From NCBI GenBank assembly GCA_030704615.1, contig CM060733.1, positions 30,134,001-30,194,000 of the forward strand: a stretch of 60,000 nucleotides of DNA. The letters run 5' to 3'. Source of the DNA: Takakia lepidozioides (lineage: Eukaryota > Streptophyta > Takakiopsida > Takakiales > Takakiaceae). The notes under the pieces are model-generated. The model searched no databases. It saw only the letters and a program-made list of their open reading frames with translations, and was not told the origin of the DNA. Below, piece after piece: positions 10,522 to 22,024 of this stretch (its first letter is position 1; each line of letters begins with the position of its first letter). A program made the translations under genes and the position numbers.

Positions 10522-11631
10522 TTATCTAAAACACCCCCTTCGCATCCTACCAAATATAATCCACCATTTGGTACCAGCTGAGCTTTTAGCACGGCTTAGC
10601 AACTTACCAACGTTATACCCTAGTCCCATGCACACATTCTCGAAAGGTTTCAGAACTTTGCCAGAATGAATGACGTAGTACAAGAGATCTGAGAGAAGGA
10701 AAAAAGTCAAAACTAGCCCACGAACTGCACCTACGTTTTGAGCCATCTTTTCGTCCAGCTTGAAGCCAACCAGCATCTCTTTCATTGAAGCTGCAGTGTG
10801 TGATTTCGTGCTGAACCAGTGTATACCCCATTGCTTCATAACCGAGCTTGTCGCAGCAAGCACATGGTTAGACATAGACAGAACCATTCTCGTAGTCCAG
10901 AGAAATATAGTGACAGAGGACCATAACAGTCCTAGCCACAGAACGCAGTCCGCAAATTGACTAAAGGAAAACCTTGCAGGGCGGGGAATCCCACTAAAGG
11001 ATCCAAGGACCCATAACAATCCCCAGCCAGCAGCAAGGGACAATGCCCACCGGGCGTACATCGTAATTTGCCCATGATGCTTTCCACAGTCGAAGCCCTT
11101 GCCCTCGCCTCCCTCATAGGGGAGGCGATGGATGCTGCCGTTCAAGTTGCCGCTCCCAAGTACGCCACCGCGACCTGCAGTTCACGATTTCTTTAGTTTC
11201 AGGTAGTTACCAGAGACAGCTAGATAGAGCAGATCAGAGCTTGAAGATAGTCTAGCATGATGGAGGCTCTGCAAAATGAATCGTGAGTCGACCGATGATC
11301 TAAGTCTCTTAGAAGTACGTTTTCGAGAATGCAGTGTTATTCGGCAAATCCACTTACCATGTGCAAACTCCAGCAGGCTCCATGGCTGACGCTCCCAGAA
11401 GAACCTGAGCAGGCCTGCTCCCCCTGAGGGCCGGCAGATTTTCCCAGTGCCCCCGTCCTTGTTAGACCTTGAATAAAACAATCGAAAATGGAGGGAGAGA
11501 AACACAATCCGTTGCGTGTCTTCTTCGGTGGAGAGTGGTTTCCCGCTTCGGAATATTCTACCCCACATACAGTTATAAGAGGGCGCTGCGGTTGTCCACA
11601 CTGCCGAGGGAGCCTCTCCAATCCTGAACAT
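10522..11631 (-). CDS. Unrecognised membrane protein, at least two exons
   Basis: I do not recognise this protein. The main exon is 11174-10522, preceded by the acceptor GAACTGCAG. It joins in phase to an upstream exon ending at 11358 with a strong GTAAGT donor (LLEFAH|G|RGGVLGSG). If translation starts at the ATG at 11631 the product is about 308 residues. The part from about residue 120 on has hydrophobic segments ARWALSLAAGWGLLWVLG, ADCVLWLGLLWSSVTIFLW and GLVLTFFLLSDLLYYVIHSG, separated by a basic/polar loop, and a basic C-terminus (GRMRRGCFR). Three or four membrane spans are plausible. The first 80 residues look less protein-like, so the true 5' end may lie in another exon (candidates at 12.1-12.6 kb). 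Confidence 0.55.
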
Positions 11632-11699
11632 TGTTCAAAGGCATTTCCAAGAGTATGTCAGTGTTTGTCGACGTTTACTTTCGCCCTTTCTAGGGTAAA

Positions 11700-12600
11700 C
11701 AGGAATTTTTGGTGAGCTCCTTCTTAGGCAGCCTCATCTGCGGAAAATCAATCTCCAACCCAATAGTGTACATATCCAATTTGAACGTTGTCGGACCCTC
11801 AGTTGGCATAATTGGTCAAGATGTAAGAATCGAAGTTGGAGAGCTCTGGGCACGTCGAGTGTTAGGTCCGGAAACCACAAGCCATGTGGACATGAAGGCG
11901 TCCCTAGAGTATGCAGAGGCAGCGTCTACAAGAGAAATTCTATTATGACTTCGACGTCAGATCAAGTTCCCAGGTCTAACCTTCAAAGTACCTAGCCTCA
12001 CTTTGCTTCATCTATCAGTATGGTCGAGCCGATCACCAGAAAAAATTGGAAGAACTTCTTCGAATCAGTTCAAATTGATTGAGAGGCAATGACCAGTTGC
12101 TTACGTGGCTACTCCAAATTCGTGGAACCATGGCTTTGTGATACCGCTGCTGATGAGATGTGTCCTAACCCGCGACTTGCCAGAGGGCACACTGTCTCTC
12201 CTATGCGAAACGCCGGTAGATTGCAGTCGTGATACCCCAATTTTGCAGACATTTCCATACCAAAGCCGTGTAAATTCAACCTTGTCCAGAGATATCGACC
12301 TTGGGTTAGTCTTTGCAGACCTCCATGTGTGTCCACTGTTGCTCAGCTTCCCATGGCAAGCATAATTATGAGAGAAAGAGAGGGACTGCCTCATAGTAGC
12401 GGGGATGAGAGAAATATCAAGACGAGGGTTTAAGGGGGTTTTTAGGGCTCAGGGGTTATACCTGAAATATGACTAATTCAGCCAGACTCGAGTCAACAAA
12501 ACCATTGATGATCTGGGAATTGAAGATCTGTGTGCAGTGGAAGCTGAAAGAAATCGTGCAAGCACTTGATGGCTCCAGCATCCGCTCCAAAATCCTGAAA
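11700..12600 (-). other. Possible upstream exons of the 10.5-11.6 kb gene
   Basis: Reading the minus strand, a strong acceptor (AATTAAACTTTCAG) at about 12598 is followed by an open stretch to a donor, TTTCAG|GTATAA, near 12468. Another donor-like CGGCTTTG|GTATGG lies near 12260. Open frames there have no recognisable domain. I cannot prove that they join the membrane-protein gene; this is only the best explanation for the spliced-looking signals. Confidence 0.2.
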
Positions 12601-13080
12601 GTTTAATTCGGTGAAAATTGAGCACCTGGAGGTAGAATGATCGTGTCCACTGAGAACTATAGGGTGACCCTTCTTCTTCCAGGAAGTTAACTAGACCCAA
12701 TAACCTCAGTGCAGTCTTGCCGTGTGCACGGTTTGTAGATGATGGAACGTCAACTGGAAAGTGTCTCAAGAGACCCTGAGTTCCACTGTAACTCTTACAT
12801 CAATCCCGAATTCCATTTGAGAAAACTCCCCATAAATCTTTAAAGATGCATGACACAAACACGGAACTTGAGATAGACACGGAGCCAAACAATCAATCGA
12901 TGATCTATGAGACCTCGGAAGAAAATCAAGCAGAGTACAGTAGACGAGAGAGACGACAAACGAAGTACATTTATCGTCAGCCTCTTGAACTTAGCGTCTG
13001 TTCCGTTGAAGAAGGTTGCACGAACGACATGCAGCAATCGGAATCTTAACTATGCGTCGTGTCCAAAACATGTGCATCCA

Positions 13081-14066
13081 CTAGTCATATCCACTGCCAC
13101 AGTGTGGACATAACCAATCTCCATCAGGAACCCTCTCAAGAGGTGGTGTCAAGCATCCCATGTGCCAACCTCTTGAGCATCGATCACACACCAGCATAGT
13201 GGCGGCACCACGAGCATGCCCACATAACATGCAACGCAATCCTGCAGGTACCACTACAAGGTTGGGATCTATCCTCCCATTCACATGTGGAAGGTGACAT
13301 GGCACACAATTACGCACATGGTCCTTCCATACCATGCCATCTCGACCCTCCAGAATCAACACTCCTGAAGGCAACACCTCCCCGACCCTTAGAATCACAC
13401 GTCCTGCTGTGACATCTAAGGTCGTAGGCACTGTCTGCTGCAGATACACATAGTCCCCAGGGTAGAAACGCCGAACACCTGGCCGATATCCCCCTCCACG
13501 TATAGTGGCATACCTCAATGTATCTCGGTGTTGGGCAATAGCAAGATTCTCAAAAGCCATAGGCATGACTCTCTTGAACAACTCTGCCCGCTGGGCACAT
13601 GCTTGTGTCCACACATCCAGATCATCAAGGTTGAGGACTACTGCAGCCTCCCTGCGAATAGACGCAGACAAATCTGGCTCTCGGCCAAAAAGAAGGAAAT
13701 ATGGTGAGAAGGAGGCAAGTGATTAAATCTGTAGCCCATGGCTAGCCAAGGTACCTGAAGATCCCAATCTCCTAGGTGTCCCTTTTGTAAGTCATACTTG
13801 CGCAAACCTCTCTTCACCATCTGCACCACTCTCTCTGCCAAGCCATCGGCCTCAGGATGATCCTGAGAAGTGGTACGGTGGTCTATCAAGGCTTTATCAC
13901 ACAAAGCCTGAAACTCCCCCAAGAACTCTCTCCCTTGGTCCGTGAGTACCTCAGCTAGAGCACCAAATTGGCTAAGCACACGATCCAGGAATGCATACGC
14001 AGCCCCCTCACTAGCCTTGTCAGGCAATGGAACCAACTCAATCCAGTTGGAGAAGTGCTCCATTCC
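13081..14066 (-). pseudogene. Ty3/gypsy fragment: integrase C-terminal half plus PHD finger
   Basis: The strand reads from the second half of an integrase core (VLTDQGREFLGEF carrying a catalytic Asp, then HPEADGLAERVV carrying the Glu) to a C-terminal region (GGYRPGVRRFYPGDYVYLQQ, the usual post-core barrel) and ends with a C4HC3 PHD finger: CMLCGH, then LVCDRCSRGWHMGC, then DGDWLCPHC, just before the stop at 13081. A frame break near 13650-13700 separates integrase from the rest. The N-terminal integrase, RT and gag are missing; the 14066 edge abuts TNP2 coding sequence. PHD or chromodomain readers at this position are thought to steer integration to modified chromatin. This is retroelement debris, not a host PHD gene. 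Confidence 0.85.
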
Positions 14067-16362
14067 TTTTCCCCCAATATGGTGCGCAATATGTTTTCAG
14101 AAATGTTTTTTTCACAGTGCATAACATCAAGTATATATCGTATCAACAAATCCTGCAATCATGGAACCACCATCAATATGGTATACTTTGATGGTAAAGC
14201 CAAGAGATGACATCTTAATAATGGGAAAAAGAAGAAACCAGCCTTGCATGCTGCAGACAGTATCCAGAGAGACAAAAGCCAGACATTTTCATGGAAAACA
14301 ACCATATTGCTGCTACATGTGCCATACATAGGCGACTCCAAACTTGCTTCATGCAATTTGCATTAGGCTGAAATCTAAGTCGTGTGTGATGATCCTTACA
14401 ACTGTATCCATGCAACTATGAAATCAGCCCTGCCGACAAACAAACAATGAAGACATACCTACCTTCCAATATGGCAGGTTCCAAAAGATCGACCTTCGCT
14501 TCATGCCATGGGATTTGGCAGGGCACACATTCTGGCGACGGCTGCCAAATGTTTCCATGAACCTCTCGTTTTCCTCCGCATTTTGGAGCTGATCCACAGT
14601 GGATACTTGGGGGGGGGGGGGGGGGTCTGTGATCGGAGGCTCCATTGAAGTGGTTGCGATTGCGTCTATATGGATGGCCTGCTGGTAAGAATTTTCTGTG
14701 CCCCTGGTACACCATTTTGCTTAGTGCACTGGAGTGCCTGGCATCAAGATTGGGCCCACACACGGGACAAGCCTTGTAGCCCCCAACTGCACACCCTGCT
14801 AGCATGGCATATGCAGGATAGTCATGTACTGACCACATCAGAATGGCTCTCATGACAAAGGTCCTTGATCCTTCATTGCCAGATGCATCATTAGCCCTAA
14901 CACCTTCCCACAACACGGTCAGCTCATCCACCAGAGGCTGCAAGAACACATCCGCATTGGTCTTCGTCACAGATGTCGGCCCTGGAATTAAGAGTGTCAA
15001 CATCATAAAAAAAGGCTTTGTGCTCAGCCAAGGAGGAAGGTTGTAGTTCATGAGCAAGACTGGCCACGTAGACCATTTTGTTGATTTATCACCAAAGGCA
15101 TTGATACCATCCCATGCCAAACCTAGTCGCAAGTTGCGAGGTTCAGCTGCAAAAGCAGGCCATGTATCGTCAATGTATTTCCATGCAAGACTGTCAGGCG
15201 GGTGTCTCATCTTCCCATCTTGACTTTGGTTCTCCATGTGCCACACCATAAGCTTAGATATCTCCTTGCACTTGTACATGCGCTGCAGCCGGGGAATCAA
15301 GGGGAAATGCCGCAAGACCTTCTGTGGAACCAACGTCTTCATGCCAGGGATGTACCGAGGCGCCCCACATTTAGGGCAAGATGGTGCATCCTGCAGATCT
15401 CCCCTGTATAGCACACATCCCTTCTCACAAGCATGGATGCTATCGTAATTAAGCCCAGCTTTTGTTATAAGTTTCTTCGCTTCGTAATGAGATTTGGGCA
15501 AAAAGTTCCCTTTAGGCAATAGATATCCGTGAAAAAGTTTCAAAAGCTCATCCATCGCTGCATTTGTGACACCATGAGTAGCACTAACATTGAGCAAAAG
15601 CAACGTCGCACTCAAGCAGCTGGTGGGGCAGCCAACATATAGAGGTGTGGTTGCTTGATGCTGAAATTGGAAAGCAGCACCGTCATCCCCATCCCCATGA
15701 CTTTGTCCATCATGATGGCGCTCGTCTTCTCCAAGCCCTTCATCCTCATTAATGGTGCTTTGCACATTATCTGCAACTACAAATGTTTCCTGCAACATGC
15801 GAACGATGTCGACGTCGGGGTCTAGATTCTCTCCACCACGAACAGGAACAGGGCTAATCTGTCTTTCCACATCATCCTCAGGGGGGCTACGTTCTTCCAC
15901 AAAGTCTTCGTCTTCGGAGTCGACACTCTCCACCTGCATGTTCACCTGCAAACTATAAGAGTATAGTCTTGTCCAAAATGTAACGTGTTGCATAAAACAG
16001 GGAATCTCCAAATTGACCGTGCTAGTTTCCATACAGTAGTCCACCGTACATGTACAGTGGAGGGCCGTTCAACATTACCATTCTAAGGGCTTCATCCTAA
16101 GTTATGTCTGCGAGAAGTGAGGCGAGAGATGCACGTCACTCACCATGGGATAACCCAACAGTGGATCCCGGTCGTTGGCAAGCAAATGCAATTTGGCAGT
16201 TTCCACGAATTGGAGTCGACCCCCATGGCAGTCGTTGCAGGGACACATTATCTTTGAAATACCCAGTCTAGTTGCACGTCGTTCCTCGATTTGCCAAAGT
16301 CCTGCGTCAGTGTGGGGCACCGCAGTGCGGCGCCGGATGTTTCTAGTTCCGGCCTCTCTCAT
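14066..16362 (-). CDS. TNP2-type CACTA (En/Spm) transposase, 3' truncated
   Basis: Exon 1 is 16362-16144 (ATG to a GTGAGT donor) and carries the zinc-binding Transposase-associated domain (IMCPCNDCHGG). Exon 2 is 15945-14463: an acidic N-terminus, then the Transposase_21 core with LPKSHYEAKKLITKAGL, IHACEKGCVLYRGD, CPKCGAPRY, RLGLAWDGINAFG, NLPPWLSTKPFFMM and YKACPVCGP. Exon 3 starts at 14152 (GATTGCAG acceptor) and reads LDVMHCEKNISENIL before it meets gypsy sequence near 14066. The C-terminal third, including the DUF4216-type end, is missing. A 17-base G run at 14609-14625 shifts frame: upstream is read in one frame, while the conserved KRRSIFWNLPYWK that joins exon 3 in phase 0 is in another. 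It cuts and pastes the element by binding terminal and subterminal repeats. Confidence 0.85.
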
Positions 16363-16531
16363 CCCCCACGAAACGCTTCTGGGTTTGGCTAGTTTTTGAA
16401 GTGGGAAGTCAGCGAGTGCTCGGATGTGGGGAACCTACGTTTGTGCTTGTAGGCGTTGGAGTATTCGTATGGCGGGTCCACCTCCCCTCTGTTTCCTACA
16501 TGCGCTCCTTCTATTGTTTGATCAGTAGATC
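16363..16531. promoter_or_regulatory. Divergent promoter region of CACTA #1
   Basis: Only 169 bp separate the TNP2 start codon (minus, 16362) from the ATG of the second element gene (plus, 16532). Both promoters must lie here or overlap the first exons. No clear TATA box is seen; a CACCTCCCCTCTG pyrimidine tract at about 16480 precedes the plus-strand gene. Confidence 0.5.
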
Positions 16532-19500
16532 ATGGTAGTCTTGTTTGAGGTCGATTACTGCGATTTGAGCGACGAGGAGGAACCCGCCATGGCACGGACA
16601 CGCAAGGCCTCTACACCCGACACCCCTCCACGCACTGCCTACGAGGAAGAGCAAGAGAGGCGCATAGCGGCCAACAAGGAGACGTTGGCTCAGCTGAACA
16701 TTGGGAGCGTTGCGCGCAGGTGAGCAGATCACCCTTGTCCTTAGTATGCATGCTACATAGGTAGTGAGTGGGGGTTTCCCACCACATTAGCCTACTGCTT
16801 TTCCCTCCCATAGGTTTCATGGTGATGACATTTTCACGATCGCCTTTTGTTTAGGGCAAGATTCACACAGGGTTTTGGAAATGTGTGCGCAGCATAGCTA
16901 GGAGTGTACAACGGCCGACTAGGAGCTCCAAAGTTGTGTGGAACGGGCCTCCTTGACAAAGTGGGCGCTTGAAAGAACTAGCATTACCTTCGATGGCGGA
17001 GGAAGAGCCCGAGACTCCCCAGTCGGTGGGCTCTGAGGCAGAGGAACTCGACGAGCGTGATCAGGAGCTCGATGAGGATTACAACATAGATGACGACGAC
17101 GATTCGGAGGAGGAAATGCACGAGGACATAGAGGAGGACGAGGATGGAGATGATGTGGACAAGGTATCAGATTTGGAGAACTACATCAGTGGTGCATGTG
17201 GACTGACCGAGCCTCCCAATGCAACGCATGCTCCGAGGGCACCAAAACGGCTAGCTCCTCTTCCACGAGAGGTAAGCGGGCATTTGCTGTACTGATTTCT
17301 TAGGTTTGTGGCAGGATTTGCATCTTCTTATTTGTTTTTCCTTTTGGTCCCAGCAGTTTTTTCCATTTTCCACTAGCAGGATGAAGCACCACTTTCTTGC
17401 TCTCTATACCTCATGATACAAGGGTTTATCTATTGTCTATTCCTTGGAACCCAAATCTGTTATTAAAGTCTTCTATACATTTTTCCATTTTGTGCCATGA
17501 GAAATGCAACTCTGCAGATTGCTGACTCCCTCACAGAAGGTTCAAACTTGTGATGGCCTGCCTTAATACCCAAAAAGTGCAAAGGGGGTTGTGGGAGGGA
17601 GGGACCTGCACAGGTGGGGGGCTGCATATTGTGGTGTCATGTTGCAACAAGAAAGAAATTGTAGTGGGAGAGGAGGAACCCCCAGGAGCACAATGGTAAC
17701 CGCCTCATCAGCCAGCCATGTCCGAGAGGGGGCGCTCACGACTCTTCCTCTCCCATCTTCCTGCTCCCTCTATTGTCAAATGTTGATAATATGTGAAGCC
17801 ATTATCAGCCATTATCATATTGTACTCTCATTGATATGTACGATGGTCATCGGGGCCAGATTATGCCTACAAGGGATTCCCCAAAGAACCCCGAAAGAGG
17901 GTCGAAACATACAAGGAGGACTTTCCCAGTGACGTTTGGCGTGTTCAATGGATCAGACCTAAATTCATTTTGGGTGCGATTTCTGCTGCATTCAGTGTAT
18001 GTATATTATAGAGCGCGTTTGTTGTTGATGTATCCTACATGATGTTCATGCTTTATCTTCCTACATAACTCTTTCCCACATGTTGATTTGCAGGATCCAG
18101 TGAGAAAGAAGAAGGGAGTTGCTCCGGCATGTGTCTTCAACCATCCCTCCCCACGTCTTCAACCAACCCCGGATGGACGAGGCCCTCCCTCCTTTCCACG
18201 TAACACTGGTGCATTTTATCCCCCTGGCATTCAGAGGTATGCACAGTATGAACAACAAACTGCTCATGTTCCAGCCGCCCTTGAAATTCACCCGCCCTTT
18301 TCTCAGTCGTATAATGCAAACAGCCCGTCAAGGGAGAACCAGTCATGTGCAGTTCCGTGTGGGGCATTTCCGCAAACTGGGGAAGCACAACATCCTCCTG
18401 TTCAGCATGGGCACTACCACGAAGGTGTGTGGTACCCTCACCCCAACCCTCCCCTACCTGCGCATCCTCCCCAGGCAACGTATCCCAGAAGCCCCATGTA
18501 TAGTGCGCCGTTGCATGGCCCTTATTCCAGGCAGCCCATAGCTTCACCCAATTGCAACGCTTTGCAGCCTCTTCAATTCCCAAGCTCACCAGCTCCGAGC
18601 ACAGGTTATGTTCCTGCCCACCCCACACCCCACGTTGGTGCGTGGCAGGGTTCATGTCCGCCCGAAGGGCCCCATGTTGCAGGTTGTGAGGGAGGAGAGG
18701 AGGCCCGCGATTCCAATATGACTCCAGATGCGCAACATTTGACTGGCAAGGACAGAGCCAATTTTTTGCGCAAGGTGAGGAGAGTAGCACGGAGAGGGTT
18801 GAAAGAAACGTCTTGTGCAAATGTAGCTGCTGGGCAAAAGAGATTCATAGTTGCGTGTGGCAAAAAGGGCCCATGCGGGGATGCACGGAATGACTGGCTG
18901 GCAGCCCTGCGAGGGCAATGCCAACGTGTGCTGGACTGTTCTGTGCCCATCCATCTTCAACCTCAAAGTCTGATTGACGAGGTGGGTGAACTATTAGCAG
19001 ATGATTGGGAATATTTACCTCCTGGGATAACTGGCGCCCAACTTCGAACTGAGATTGGAGGCGTCATTAAATACCAGCGCATCAAACTGTTTAGAAAAGT
19101 GTACTCCCGTGGCAAACCTAAGCCCCACTATGTTGCGGACAAGACTTGGGCAGAACTTGTGAGGCATTGGAACACGCCCGAATGGCAAAAGAGTCGTGAT
19201 AATGGCAAGCATGCACGGGGGCATGTTGGTGCCCCTTCGAGATCTGGACGCAGTAGCCTTAGCGGCGTTGAGGAACGTCTGGTAAATCTGCCTGTCTCAT
19301 GACATTGCCAATATATTCAGGTAGTGAGGTGTCTTGTCATTTGTATCTTACTCTTAGAGGATGGAACTAATATTCCCATATCATGTCCATGTGTAGGCTA
19401 AGACAAGAGGTCGTCCTCCACTTCTATCCAAAATTTCGGGGAGCAAGAATAGCAACAAGGGGTATGGTTCTGATTCAGCAAGGGCCACCCGATCTGTAAG

Positions 19501-20854
19501 TAACTAACCCACCTGCATTTGTTGCAATGATGTGCTTGTCAATTATTTATGGTTTTGCCTTCCTGTGTTGTTGTCCAATAGATTACCTCGCATGGCTAGT
19601 GCGATAGATGTATTGAATCGTATTTGCACTCTTTTTGTGGCAGGGCCTTGGAGCATTGGCTTCTCGGCTTGATGGCTTGGAAGGATGGAAACATACAATG
19701 GAGGCCAGCTCAATGGAGCACAAAATGGAATTGCAGGTAGTGAAATCCATGTTTGCCGCTGCAGTATCTAAGACAGACAAGTTCAACATGGCATTGGCAG
19801 CGAAGCTCGGTTTGGACCTGCCGAGGGATGAATCTCCATCAACATCAAACATTGTGTGTGAGTTGTCGCCCCCTGTTCATGGTGTTGTCCCACCTGCGAC
19901 TACTGTGGAAATGACAAGTACAGGTGAGCAGCCTCCTAGCAGTGGAGGCAGTGGACAAAGGAAAGGGGGCAATATTGTGGAAGAAGATGCCACAGGTGAG
20001 GACAAAGTTCAGAACATGGCATGTGACGATCCTTGCCTTAATTATGGTGCCAATGATGACCTATCCCCCCTTATTGAGAAGGGAGTGCCTGTACTGGAGG
20101 ATCACACCGGCAGTGAACTTAGACAGAGTGCCCAAGACATAGGGGCAGGGGCTAAGGGCACAGTAGTGGTTATTGTTGGGGCAGGGAAGAACATTGATTC
20201 AACAACAAAATTGGCCGTTGTACGGAAGGTAAGTACTCGTGTTCCTATATTCTTGTGCTGTTCCAAGTCGATTATGCAATACCTGCAGGCCGTTCATGAC
20301 TTCTGTGTACATGTGTGGGTTTCTATTGATTCAGAAGCCACCAAAGGAAATTGTTGCGGTGAATATGAGGAAGAAGTCCACAAGACTTGCTGCCGGCAAC
20401 GTTGATGGGAGCCGTATGGGAAGCTTCAAAGCGCCGGGACCTGTTGTAAGTTTTCCTTCGTGGAAGTACATCCGTATTTTGTTTGTAGGGCTATATAATG
20501 GCATCTCGCGTTTTCCCTGTCTATAACTGTTGCATGTGCATAACAAATGACAAGGGCACACATTGGTGGTGTTGGCTGTCCCAGTTTCAGGTTGGTGACA
20601 AGGTCACAATGTTTGACCCCAATGCACCCAAACGGAAGGCAGGCGTGGGCCATATATTGGGCATGTCGACTGACTGGCTGGCTTATGTCGTTCATGCCGA
20701 TTATCATGTTGTCTCGGTTGAATCAGTACATGGGGCAGATGTTGCTCTACCATACCCCAACAACGATGTTAGGCCTCCCATTGTGATGCTCAGTGACACT
20801 GTAGGCAGCACGGCCCTGTGGTCTGCCAAGTTCCTCAAACTGACCCGAACATGA
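16532..20854 (+). CDS. CACTA second protein (Transposase_24 / TNPA-like DNA-binding protein), seven exons
   Basis: Exons: 16532-16719, 16962-17271, 18094-19281, 19397-19495, 19644-20228, 20335-20445, 20591-20854. All introns are GT..AG and all phases agree, giving one uninterrupted frame of 914 residues. Layout: acidic region (residues ~75-130, runs of D and E); Pro/His-rich linker (~185-370); a basic domain (~382-540) with KDRANFLRKVRRVARRG and WAELVRHWNTPEWQKSRDNG, matching plant Transposase_24; an AT-hook-like KTRGRPP (~565); and a C-terminal domain (~828-914) with VGHILGMSTDWLAYVVHADYH and DTVGSTALWSAKFLKL, seen at the end of many En/Spm ORF2 proteins. It likely binds subterminal repeats with TNP2. 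The intact reading frame suggests a young or selected copy. Assignment is by motif resemblance only. Confidence 0.8.
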
Positions 20855-21355
20855 GGTTGTGGGGGATCCTCAATTTGAAGGCAATTTTGACTGAACGCCA
20901 TTTCATATCGATTTCACCTTTTTTTCGTTATTGTGCGCATCAATGTAGGATTTGGGTACATTGTGGGGTTGTGATCAGCAGTGCAGACTCTGCAATACTT
21001 GCATGTTCAGACTAAACTTTATTTGGGCAATGAAGGGCGCACCCAACTTTGAAGCACCCTTGCATCTGGTCATTCTTTCTGTTGTTCTGGCCATGCTTAG
21101 TCAATTGTACATGTCATGAGCAGGTTGTTGCCGCAGTGCTTTGGAATTGTGTTTATGTATAAGAGTCATATTTCACATGGACTGTGAAACTGACAGTGTG
21201 GACAGTATCACGATTTGTGATATGATCATGATGCTTATGGACTACAACATCAGCAGTAGAATATTTCAGACCCACTATGGTATGCTCCTGTGGCTATGTG
21301 GAATGACCTACAGTATAGGCAGTAAAATACTACACACCCACTCCATGCAGATTAC

Positions 21356-22022
21356 GCCACGTGCCGTCCTCTCCAAAATACACGCGTTGCCCATACCGTT
21401 GCCCACATGTCGTCAAGCCCAGATAACAGGGTGTCGCATCATTTTCCCGTAGGTGTGGACAAGTCCACACCTTTTGTACGTTTAGGATCCACGTGGCGTT
21501 GTTTGCCACGGAACACGTGGCCCCCAAACTTGCTGAAGCTGTGAAAACAGCCAGTGGATGGTCTCACACCGAATGGCTTTTTTCACACCCACATGCCACG
21601 CCAGATGTCCGCTCCACATAAGTGCACATCGCCTCTTTGTCTCCATACACGTGTCATCCCCACAAAAATACACGTGTTGCACACACCGTTGCCCAGATGT
21701 CGTGAAACCCTGGTGACAGGCAGTCGCATGGTTTTCCCATAGGTGTGGACAAATCCACACCTTTGTACATCTACGATCCACGTGGCGGTGTTCGCCAAAG
21801 CACACGTCGCTCGTGGAAAAAGCCATGAACCCCATGAAAAAGGCCACCCGTGGATTTAGCCACCCGTGGACTTTTCCACAGGGCCACCCGAGAGCCAGGC
21901 CGTCCACAGGGTGTCCGAAAGCACTCGTCGTTTCTTACACCCACGGCAGGTGTGGATTGGGGCGGATTCCACGGAAAAAAATGTGAAAAAAGCCGTGGAA
22001 AAAGCCGTTTTTTCTTCTAGTG
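21356..22022 (+). repeat. Subterminal repeats and right terminus of CACTA #1
   Basis: A block of about 130 bp (ACACG.GTTGC...ACCGTTGCCCA.ATGTCGT...GGTGTGGACAA.TCCACACC...GATCCACGTGGCG) occurs at about 21375-21505 and again at 21662-21797. It contains self-complementary words such as GGTGTGGACAAGTCCACACC. Repeats of GTGGAAAAAGCC, GCCACCCGTGGA and TTTTCCACAGG follow. The end reads GCCGTTTTTTCTTCTAGTG at 22004-22022; its complement starts CACTAGAAGAAAAAACGGC, the canonical CACTA terminus. The 3 bp beyond are ATA; no matching left terminus was found because that end is lost. Confidence 0.8.
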
Positions 22023-22024
22023 AT

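Larger units (their letters stand above)
14066..22022. mobile_element. CACTA (En/Spm) element #1, left end missing
   Basis: Divergent TNP2 (minus) and second protein (plus) genes share a central promoter region, and the right side ends in subterminal repeats and TAGTG. The left end, with the TNP2 C-terminus and 5' terminal repeat, is replaced by a Ty3/gypsy integrase fragment. Two-gene CACTA elements are standard in plants. Confidence 0.8.

Noticed and set aside
13091-13110. Left CACTA terminus at CACTAGTCATATCC (13079)
   Set aside because: It lies inside the coding end of the PHD finger and does not match the right terminus CACTAGAAGAAAAAACGGC.
13081-13671. Host PHD-finger gene
   Set aside because: The PHD finger is continuous with a Ty3/gypsy integrase C-terminal region, so it is retroelement sequence.
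18137-18966. Minus-strand frames of 104-227 codons
   Set aside because: Antisense shadow of the large exon of the CACTA second protein.
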